DNA from: Epulopiscium sp. Nele67-Bin004 | GTDB lineage: Bacteria; Bacillota_A; Clostridia; Lachnospirales; Cellulosilyticaceae | NCBI GenBank assembly: GCA_002007315.1 | Contig: LNZQ01000096.1 | Location: 1-16,052, forward strand | DNA length: 16,052 nucleotides | Direction of reading: 5' to 3' | Part shown: piece after piece, positions 7,255-13,225 of the stretch | How positions within the stretch are numbered: position 1 is the first letter of the stretch | Layout: each line of letters starts with the position of its first letter | Program-made: the position numbers and the translations under genes | The notes under the pieces: generated by a model | The model's database searches: none | Told to the model about the DNA's origin: nothing | The model's input: the letters and a program-made list of their open reading frames with translations, nothing else

Positions 7255-8484
7255 CTAACGTCTAATTTGTTTTACATTTCTAACTTTATTTTGTGATTTT
7301 TTGAATGTATACATTCGGTGGTCAGCAAGACCTACAAGTGCATTGGTATCCAAACCATCTGTTTCATCAATGTTTACAATGCCATAACTTATTGATGTAT
7401 CATAAGGTTTGTCGTCTTGTTTACTAAGAATATTGACATCACCATACACTGCTAAAGTGCTTTGCATAGCTTTAAACTTGTCGTCCTCAGCACCAACAAC
7501 TAAAAATTCATCACCACCAAGTCGACATACTAGTGCATCGGCAAAATATCGCTTTAATATGTCAACAACTTTTAATATATAGTAATCGCCTTCGGTATGT
7601 CCAAATGTATCGTTTACTGTTTTAAGACCGTCCATATCTATAAAGCAAACATAAAAGTTGATGTTATGCTCTTTATAAAAGTTAATACGTTCAATTCCCA
7701 CGTCACGCAAAAATAAATCTGTAAAGCTGTCTTTATAAACTGTAGCATTCAAAGTTTTTATGCGTTCTTCTTCTTCAGCAACTAACGATTTATACAGTTC
7801 AAACTGTTCAAGCTCCATTTGTAGTTGTGCGAATAAATAGCTATACACAATAGCAAGCTGTATACCTATTGTACTTACAACGCCGACTTTCATATGAAGT
7901 ATAGCAATTCGGGTTGCATCAACTTGTTCACTATTATCTATATTTGCCATAATAAATACGTATAAAAATATAGCAACAAAAATTTTGCAAGCAAACTGCA
8001 GACTTTTTTTGTTTGAAAGTAACATATAAACTTTTTCTTTAGGATATATCCATCTGAAATAATAAAATTGTAACGTTGCTCCTCCAACACTTGCTATTGT
8101 ATTCACTAGTTTAATCCATGTATTCGTACGAACTAAGCGTATAGGGCCATGTGTCACAAAACCGATGACTGCGGCAGTAAGAACGCCTAACACGTACATA
8201 TTTAGAGTAACCATTAGTGATGTAAAAATACAAGATGTCCAACTTTTTTTGTATATAAACTTAAATTGCAACATATACGAAGTAATATTAAATATAGTTG
8301 GCCAAGTATTTCCAAGACTAATAAATTGAGGAATGAAAAATATTGTTAAATTTATAAATGTAGTAAAGAAAATAATTTTTTTCTGGCTGATAGTAGGTTC
8401 GTACAAATATGAAAAGTAACTAAACATACTAAAATTGTAGAAAATTATTAGCACAATAAAACTTATAGTTATTATATTTGTCAT
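7255..8484 (-). CDS. Membrane GGDEF protein, probable diguanylate cyclase without an inhibitory site
   Basis: A 409-residue protein. The first about 220 residues hold some five or six hydrophobic segments (for example near 5-26, 38-56, 87-110, 166-181 and 201-219) with no sensor family I recognise. A short linker helix leads to a GGDEF domain (about 245-400), which makes cyclic di-GMP from two GTP. Visible: DSFTDLFLRD at the entry, FIDMDGLKTVNDTFGHTEGD with metal and base-binding residues, and the active loop RLGGDEF (321-327). The RxxD inhibitory site expected just before this loop is not present (FADA at the aligned place), so product inhibition by that route is unlikely. It overlaps the upstream GGDEF gene by four bases and is followed closely by the AIM24 gene. 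Enzymatic activity is likely but inferred. Confidence 0.9.
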   Translation of the reverse strand: MTNIITISFIVLIIFYNFSMFSYFSYLYEPTISQKKIIFFTTFINLTIFFIPQFISLGNTWPTIFNITSYMLQFKFIYKKSWTSCIFTSLMVTLNMYVLGVLTAAVIGFVTHGPIRLVRTNTWIKLVNTIASVGGATLQFYYFRWIYPKEKVYMLLSNKKSLQFACKIFVAIFLYVFIMANIDNSEQVDATRIAILHMKVGVVSTIGIQLAIVYSYLFAQLQMELEQFELYKSLVAEEEERIKTLNATVYKDSFTDLFLRDVGIERINFYKEHNINFYVCFIDMDGLKTVNDTFGHTEGDYYILKVVDILKRYFADALVCRLGGDEFLVVGAEDDKFKAMQSTLAVYGDVNILSKQDDKPYDTSISYGIVNIDETDGLDTNALVGLADHRMYTFKKSQNKVRNVKQIRR

Positions 8485-9728
8485 AGATCTATCTCCATTT
8501 CTTTATAAAACTGTTCTTTATCGAGTCGCATATTTATATCAACTTGTTGCAACACATAGTCAAGCCCATGCTGAGCAATATCAGGAGTTATATGAAGTGT
8601 GCCCATGCTTGCAGACACATGGAACATACTTTCCATATCATTTTCTACTGATATGCTATGTTTGATACGTTCAGCTACACTATGAAGTTTATCAGAAGTT
8701 ATATTTGAAATAACTAACAATAACTCATCGCCCCCTATTCGCCCTGCCCTGTCATCGCTACGGTCACGGATACTTTTATTTATAGCGTTTGAAACTCTTT
8801 TTATTAGCCTATCACCTGCTTCATGTCCGTAGGTATCATTCACAAATTTTAGACCATTTATATCAACAAATATAACGCCATGGGTTTTATCAAGTTTGGC
8901 AACTTCGATTATAGCGTCAGATGTATAGTTCATAATATACGTTTTGTTGTATAGCAAAGTTAGTTCATCTTGATTAGCTTTTGTCATAATTGCTTGACTA
9001 CGAGTTTTAAGGTTGTCATAATAAATTTTTGTAATGTCATTTTGAGCACGATAGCTAGCTATATTTGTACTATCAACAGTATGATGAAGCACCGTATAAT
9101 ATAACACGATATTCAAAAATGAGCTTATGCATAAAATATACACTTGACTATTATATGATGCATCAATTATAACTATATACTCATCAAAACCCATTGGTAG
9201 CGTTAAAATGATAGCTAATATAGGTAATAAATTTGTATATTTACCTTGGTTTAATATAGTTTTAATATTGGCTAGTCCAATTTTTTTATAAGTGGACATT
9301 TCGATCAATAACAAAGTAAAATAGGTGAAAAATATTATATCAAGCCTCATATTTGGATCGTAAAATGCAAATTGGGGCGAAACGTTATATGAATATGAGA
9401 AAATTCCTATATAAGCTATAAAAACTGTAGCTAAATTGAAAATAAAGTGCGAGGCAATGCCTAGGGCAATACGAAATGAAGCCCCCATAAGTTTAAGCTG
9501 GCTAATGTACAAAGTTCCGCCTATAAAATAATACCAATAGTGAGACAATTCTAAGAAAAATACTAGAAAATAAGCTATGGTATTAGTTATAGCGTATATA
9601 AAACATTGTGTTTTTTGTTTTTCAGATTCAAGAATATATCCACAAAAACGTGCACATAAATAGTGATACATACTAGTGAATAAAGAAGCCGAAGTAAAAA
9701 TCATTGTATAATCTTTAATAATCTCCAA
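8481..9728 (-). CDS. Membrane GGDEF-domain protein (GGDEL variant) with an RxxD inhibitory site
   Basis: First gene of the minus-strand operon, 415 residues. It has several hydrophobic segments in residues 1-220 (for example near 45-65, 88-112, 130-145, 165-185 and 195-215), then a GGDEF domain: QDELTLLYNK at the entry, FVDINGLKFVNDTYGHEAGD, and the active loop GRIGGDEL (residues 329-336). The Phe of GGDEF is Leu; the catalytic Asp/Glu are kept, so activity is plausible. RSDD (323-326) fits the RxxD inhibitory site that binds product c-di-GMP. Start choice: a longer frame from a TTG at 9752 lacks a ribosome binding site, whereas the TTG at 9728 follows GGGGGGA by six bases, so 9728 is preferred. 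The stop overlaps the next GGDEF gene by four bases. The two proteins share layout but little obvious N-terminal identity. Confidence 0.88.
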   Translation of the reverse strand: MEIIKDYTMIFTSASLFTSMYHYLCARFCGYILESEKQKTQCFIYAITNTIAYFLVFFLELSHYWYYFIGGTLYISQLKLMGASFRIALGIASHFIFNLATVFIAYIGIFSYSYNVSPQFAFYDPNMRLDIIFFTYFTLLLIEMSTYKKIGLANIKTILNQGKYTNLLPILAIILTLPMGFDEYIVIIDASYNSQVYILCISSFLNIVLYYTVLHHTVDSTNIASYRAQNDITKIYYDNLKTRSQAIMTKANQDELTLLYNKTYIMNYTSDAIIEVAKLDKTHGVIFVDINGLKFVNDTYGHEAGDRLIKRVSNAINKSIRDRSDDRAGRIGGDELLLVISNITSDKLHSVAERIKHSISVENDMESMFHVSASMGTLHITPDIAQHGLDYVLQQVDINMRLDKEQFYKEMEIDL

Positions 9729-9776
9729 ATTAATTCCCCCCGAGTGTTGCAAAATAATATAATTATCTACAGTAAA

Positions 9777-9805
9777 ATTTTATCATTCATACATGCTCAT
9801 GTCAA
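9777..9805 (-). promoter_or_regulatory. Sigma-A promoter of the GGDEF-GGDEF-AIM24 operon
   Basis: On the minus strand TTGACA (9805-9800) and TAAAAT (9782-9777) are separated by exactly 17 bases, and the -10 is preceded by TGA, an extended -10. Transcription would start near 9770, giving a leader of about 42 bases, too short for a c-di-GMP riboswitch. Confidence 0.85.
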
Positions 9806-9903
9806 TTTAAAGTTGGGTTTATGAAAAATAAATTTTAACTTTTTGAATTACTTGTAAAAAATTGTTTAAAGTTTAATGAAAAAAATGATTAACGGTATAC
9901 ATA

Positions 9904-9912
9904 TGATATAAT
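9904..9912 (+). promoter_or_regulatory. Extended -10 promoter of the Sel1-repeat gene
   Basis: TGATATAAT at 9904-9912 is a perfect -10 hexamer with the TGn extension. The -35 region at the right distance (AATGAT, 9884-9889) is poor, as is common with extended -10 promoters. The start would be near 9919, about 40 bases before the ATG. It diverges from the GGDEF operon promoter, about 100 bases away. Confidence 0.7.
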
Positions 9913-9959
9913 ACATAAAAACATATTAAAAGCATGCTTTGAGAAAGGAAGTATTTTGA

Positions 9960-10490
9960 ATGAATAAAACTGAAATAATGCAAATTTTTAGAATGGCTAT
10001 TAACAACAATGATGTGAAATCACAACTACTATTGGGGCAATATTACGAACAAGGTGTGGGAGTGCAAAAAGATTTATCAAAAGCCGCTCATTGGTATACC
10101 GCAGCTGCTCTGCAAGGTGATGTCCAATCGCTATATAGTCTTGGCAAATTTTACAAGGAAGGAATCGCCATTCCACAAAACTATACAGAGTCAGCAAGAT
10201 GTTACCAAGCCGCGGCAAAGCAAGGGCATTCTACAGCCCAATGTAACTTAGGGTTATATTATGAATGTGGCATAGGTGTACAAAAAGATGAGGAGCTTGC
10301 GGTAAAGTGGTATAAAGCCGCCGCAGAAGGCAACAATGCAATGGGTCAGTACCATTTGGGTCTATGTTTTCTTAATGGAGTTGGGGTACCAAAAGATGTA
10401 GTAGAAGCGGCTGATTGGTTAAAAAAAGCTTCAGAAAAAGGGATTGAAGAGGCAAAAAATAGTTTGGAGCTATGTTATGCAAGTAACTAA
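9960..10490 (+). CDS. Sel1-repeat protein
   Basis: A 176-residue protein made almost entirely of four 36-residue Sel1-like repeats (about 18-53, 54-89, 90-125, 126-161). Each shows the pattern A..LG.YYE.G.GV.KD...A..WY..AA.QG. These form alpha-helical solenoids that act as protein-protein interaction scaffolds. There is no signal peptide, membrane segment or catalytic domain, so it is probably a cytoplasmic adaptor; partners are unknown. Start: GAGAAAGGAA (9941-9950) precedes the ATG by about ten bases. It is transcribed away from the GGDEF operon and toward the flavoprotein gene; no hairpin terminator follows it, so readthrough into the flavoprotein is possible. Confidence 0.9.
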   Translation: MNKTEIMQIFRMAINNNDVKSQLLLGQYYEQGVGVQKDLSKAAHWYTAAALQGDVQSLYSLGKFYKEGIAIPQNYTESARCYQAAAKQGHSTAQCNLGLYYECGIGVQKDEELAVKWYKAAAEGNNAMGQYHLGLCFLNGVGVPKDVVEAADWLKKASEKGIEEAKNSLELCYASN

Positions 10491-10493
10491 CAA

Positions 10494-10522
10494 TTGTGGT
10501 TTTTTTGCTAGTGTGGTATAAT
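10494..10522 (+). promoter_or_regulatory. Promoter of the two-flavin reductase gene
   Basis: TTGTGG (10494-10499) and TATAAT (10517-10522) are 17 bases apart, with TGG before the -10 giving the TGn extension. The -10 is perfect and the -35 keeps TTG only. It begins four bases after the Sel1 gene stop. Confidence 0.7.
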
Positions 10523-10554
10523 TTTAACAAAATAATATATTAAAGGTGGAGAAA

Positions 10555-12267
10555 ATGCAATTAGCAAACGGAAAATTTATAGGTAGGGCAGTAGGATTTG
10601 GCGGAATTATAGAACTTGAAGTAGAAATATTAGATTTTAAAATACAAGGTATTGAGATATTATCACACAATGAAACAAAAATTATATCAGATCCAGCATT
10701 TAAATATGTGCCATCAAATATCGTAGACCTAAGTTCGATATTTGTCCCAAACGTGTCAGGAGCGTCAATAACTTCACGTGCGATAAAAAATGCAACTATT
10801 GATGCATTGGTGCAAGCAGGAGCAAACAGAGACTACCTAGAATCACAAATGATTGAGGCAGAAACGCTAGAAAAAATCTGTGAACATCAAAATGTTACTT
10901 TGCCAAGCGAAGTTGATATAATTGTTGTTGGTAGTGGCGGAGCAGGGTTAAGTGCTGCAATATCAGCGGCTGAAAATGGGCGTAGTGTTTTGTTAATTGA
11001 AAAAATGAACACATTGGGCGGAAATACTCTTGTATCTATGGGTGGTGTAAATATCCCTATGAGTGATGCACAACTTGCTTCAAACATCGAAGATAGTAAT
11101 GATAGTTTTTATGAAGATATTGTTGCTGGTGGTGATAACGAAAACATTTTAGAACAAGTTGATATTTTGGTGGCAAATGCATTTGATACGTATAAATGGA
11201 TAAAAGATTTTGTTGGTGTAAACTTTAAACCTACGTCTATGATGCATTTTGGTGGGCATAAAGTACCACGTGCCACTGTTTTTGAAGGCAAATATGCAAT
11301 TGAACTTATATCAAAGCTTAGAGTCAAAGCACAAGAGCTGGGTGTTAGAATTGTATCTGGAGTAAAAGCTAAAAATTTACTAGTTGATGAAGGTAAAGTT
11401 CGTGGTATAGAAGTTTCGTACAACGAAGGTATTTGTGCAAATATTAAAACTACTAAAGGGGTTGTGCTTGCCACTGGAGGTTTTAGTAGCAATGTTGAGA
11501 TGCGTATGCAATATGATAAAAATTTAGATACACGGTATAAGACGACAAATGTTTCTGGAGTTACAGGCGAAGGGCATATTATGGCTAAAGAAGCTGGGGC
11601 AAAATTTGTGCATATGGAGCATATCCAAACGTTTCCAATATCTAATCCGCACACAGGTGAATTGTCACACATTGGTGGAGCACGTTTTGATGGGGCGATT
11701 TTGGTAAACAAACAAGGAGAGCGTTTTGTTGAAGAACTTGATAGACGTGATGTTGTATCAGAAGGAATTTTAAATCAAATTGGGAATATTGCGTATTTAG
11801 TTTGGTCTGATGAAATTGAAAGCATAAATAATAGTATAAAAAATAATAAGCCTGAACTTGATAGACTAAATTCAGACGATTTATTTATGCAAGCCGATAC
11901 AGTAGAAGAAGCAGCCAAGTTTATGGGTATAAACACGCAAACGCTACAGCATACTATTGATAAATACAATAAATTTGTTGAAAATGGGCATGACGAAGAT
12001 TTTAACAGACGAGGTTCACTTGTGCCTATAAAACAAGCACCATTTTATATTCAAGCCGTGGCACCAGCTGTGCACCACACTATGGGCGGAGTTGCGATAA
12101 ATAGTGATATGCAAGTGCTTGATATGAATGATAAACCAATTGAAGGACTGTATGCAGCAGGAGAAATTGTTGGAGGAACGCATGGCACAAACCGTTTAGG
12201 TGGTAATGCGATTACAGAAATTTTGGTGTTTGGGAAAATAGCAGGACAAAAAATATCACAGCAATAG
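10555..12267 (+). CDS. Cytoplasmic FMN/FAD reductase of the fumarate/urocanate reductase (flavocytochrome c) family
   Basis: A 570-residue two-flavin protein. Residues about 8-90 are an FMN_bind domain with the flavinylation motif SGASIT (68-73); T73 would carry covalent FMN added by ApbE. Residues about 120-565 are an FAD_binding_2 reductase: VVGSGGAGLSAA (124-135), LIEKMNTLGGNT, VLATGGF (304-310), GERFVEELDRRD (388-399, with the probable catalytic Arg near 398), VHHTMGG (506-512) and HGTNRLGGNA (543-552). Such enzymes reduce an activated double bond of an acid such as fumarate or urocanate. The usual QAHPT motif reads QTFPI here, so fumarate is doubtful. There is no signal peptide, haem domain or NADH domain, so the electron donor is unknown. 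Start: ATG 10555 after AAAGGTGGAG (10542-10551); the in-frame GTG at 10546 lies inside that site. No apbE gene is in the window. Confidence 0.88.
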   Translation: MQLANGKFIGRAVGFGGIIELEVEILDFKIQGIEILSHNETKIISDPAFKYVPSNIVDLSSIFVPNVSGASITSRAIKNATIDALVQAGANRDYLESQMIEAETLEKICEHQNVTLPSEVDIIVVGSGGAGLSAAISAAENGRSVLLIEKMNTLGGNTLVSMGGVNIPMSDAQLASNIEDSNDSFYEDIVAGGDNENILEQVDILVANAFDTYKWIKDFVGVNFKPTSMMHFGGHKVPRATVFEGKYAIELISKLRVKAQELGVRIVSGVKAKNLLVDEGKVRGIEVSYNEGICANIKTTKGVVLATGGFSSNVEMRMQYDKNLDTRYKTTNVSGVTGEGHIMAKEAGAKFVHMEHIQTFPISNPHTGELSHIGGARFDGAILVNKQGERFVEELDRRDVVSEGILNQIGNIAYLVWSDEIESINNSIKNNKPELDRLNSDDLFMQADTVEEAAKFMGINTQTLQHTIDKYNKFVENGHDEDFNRRGSLVPIKQAPFYIQAVAPAVHHTMGGVAINSDMQVLDMNDKPIEGLYAAGEIVGGTHGTNRLGGNAITEILVFGKIAGQKISQQ

Positions 12268-12298
12268 TAAAAAAATGTTATAAAAACTGAAATTTTTC

Positions 12299-12328
12299 TT
12301 GACAGTTTGGCTATACTCTATTTATAGT
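12299..12328 (+). promoter_or_regulatory. Promoter of the 208-residue unknown gene
   Basis: TTGACA (12299-12304) and TATAGT (12323-12328) are 18 bases apart, a near-consensus sigma-A promoter. The start would fall near 12335, leaving a leader of only about 13 bases, just enough for the GGAGG site at 12335-12339. This rules against the longer frame starting at 12333. Confidence 0.8.
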
Positions 12329-12347
12329 AGTTATGGAGGCGAAAGAC

Positions 12348-12974
12348 ATGAAAAATTTAATTACAAAACCAGAGAAACAACAAACGCAAACTACAACGTT
12401 AAATATTTTAGAAACGAACATGAATATTGTTAGGGATATAGTGGCGTCAGCACGTGAAATGGGTATCGTGCTCAATCAAGGTGAAGTTATAAACGATATG
12501 ATAACTTGTATGTTAGAAAGTGATAACGTTGGATTATATCACATTGATGGACAACCTTATTCGGTACGCAAATTTTTAGAGCTAAACTTGTTAAATCAAC
12601 AAAGAGTTTATTTGTGTGGAGATAACAACAATGATAGAGATTTTGAAATAGCGAAAAGAGAGCGAATCAACAAAATTAAAAAAGGAATCGAGAGCGATTT
12701 CCAAGCTACTGCACAAAAACTTGAGGATAGCGACGTCGATGACAGAAAATTTGCGGAGCTTGAAGTTGAAGTGGAAAGTATTTTGTCAGGTGTTGAAGAT
12801 AAGCTTGTTGAAGAACTGTATCCACTAAGAGGTGGAAAGCCGTTTGAGTATTTGAAGAAAATATCTCCAGAGAGTGCAGCAAACATTAAAGAAATTGCAG
12901 ATTTATGTAGAGCACCATATACGTTTGAAGATAATATTTGCGTTATAGCAACGGAACTTTCGGAAAAAAAATAA
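12348..12974 (+). CDS. Hypothetical protein, unrecognised, 208 residues
   Basis: I do not recognise this protein. It is soluble, acidic and mostly helical by eye, without signal peptide, membrane segment, metal cluster motif or nucleotide-binding loop. Residues 1-20 are Gln/Thr-rich and probably disordered. Residues 21-90 form a mixed region ending in QQRVYLCGD. Residues about 98-160 are strongly charged and suggest a coiled coil (EIAKRERINKIKKGIESDF, then an acidic stretch and KFAELEVEVESIL). Residues 160-208 follow a glycine turn (PLRGGKPFEYLKKI) and include two Cys. Start: GGAGG (12335-12339) is eight bases before the ATG at 12348; the in-frame ATG at 12333 would overlap that site and the predicted transcription start. 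It is a single-gene unit with a strong promoter and terminator. Confidence 0.85.
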   Translation: MKNLITKPEKQQTQTTTLNILETNMNIVRDIVASAREMGIVLNQGEVINDMITCMLESDNVGLYHIDGQPYSVRKFLELNLLNQQRVYLCGDNNNDRDFEIAKRERINKIKKGIESDFQATAQKLEDSDVDDRKFAELEVEVESILSGVEDKLVEELYPLRGGKPFEYLKKISPESAANIKEIADLCRAPYTFEDNICVIATELSEKK

Positions 12975-12981
12975 TAATAGC

Positions 12982-13025
12982 AAAATAATGCGGGCGACCA
13001 ATGATTTCCCGTATTATTTTTTTTG
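12982..13025 (+). terminator. Strong Rho-independent terminator of the unknown gene
   Basis: AATAATGCGGG (12984-12994) pairs over 11 positions, with one G-U wobble, to CCCGTATTATT (13008-13018) across a 13-base loop. A run of T follows to 13024. It lies ten bases after the stop codon. Confidence 0.92.
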
Positions 13026-13117
13026 GGTAAAAATATATAAAGATACGTGAGTAGGCAAAATAATTTTAATACGACTGAGAGTTATGAGCTAGAATATTAT
13101 GTATAATAATTGTAAAG

Positions 13118-13145
13118 ACAGCCGAGTATTGAGGCTGTTTTTTTT
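13118..13145 (+). terminator. Second plus-strand terminator with no gene before it
   Basis: ACAGCC (13118-13123) pairs perfectly with GGCTGT (13133-13138) around a nine-base loop, and eight T residues end at 13145. No reading frame lies between it and the previous terminator. A TATAAT at 13102-13107 is too close to make a useful transcript and has no -35. It may be a backup terminator or end a small RNA. The rest of 13026-13193 shows nothing else I can support. Confidence 0.75.
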
Positions 13146-13181
13146 GTTTGTAAATGATGCGAATGTTAGTAATGTGTTGAA

Positions 13182-13213
13182 GAAATAATTATAGGGCGGC
13201 CAAATGACCGCCC
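13182..13213 (-). terminator. Probable terminator of the ABC transporter gene
   Basis: GGGCGGCC (13194-13201) and GACCGCCC (13206-13213) form an eight-pair, GC-rich stem (one G-U pair) with a four-base loop. On the minus strand the stem lies 12 bases after the transporter stop and is followed by an interrupted T-rich stretch (TATAATTATTTCTT). The stem is strong, the T run imperfect. Confidence 0.65.
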
Positions 13214-13225
13214 ATACCGTATCTA

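Noticed and set aside
9729..9776. Possible c-di-GMP riboswitch before the GGDEF operon
   Set aside because: The predicted leader is about 42 bases and lacks the conserved riboswitch core; too short for either known class.
9806..9873. TTTAAAGTT direct repeats (9806-9814, 9865-9873) and inverted AACTTT (9837-9842) in the divergent promoter region
   Set aside because: Short A/T-rich words recur easily by chance here, and the spacing does not fit a common operator pattern. Kept only as a note.
10488..10506. Terminator between the Sel1 gene and the flavoprotein gene
   Set aside because: A run of seven T exists but no stable hairpin precedes it.
10887..11711. Minus-strand frames, one of 200 codons, inside the flavoprotein gene
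   Set aside because: The composition (many Ser, Thr, Pro, Cys, Ile) is typical of antisense translation of a real gene, and the plus-strand frame has full family motifs.
12268..12298. Terminator after the flavoprotein gene
   Set aside because: Only a weak A/T pairing can be drawn; no GC stem or proper T run, so none is called.
13067..13076. TAATACGACT, identical to the first ten bases of the phage T7 promoter
   Set aside because: The following bases (GAGAGTTATG) do not match the rest of the T7 promoter, and no phage polymerase or vector sequence is present; a chance match in AT-rich DNA.
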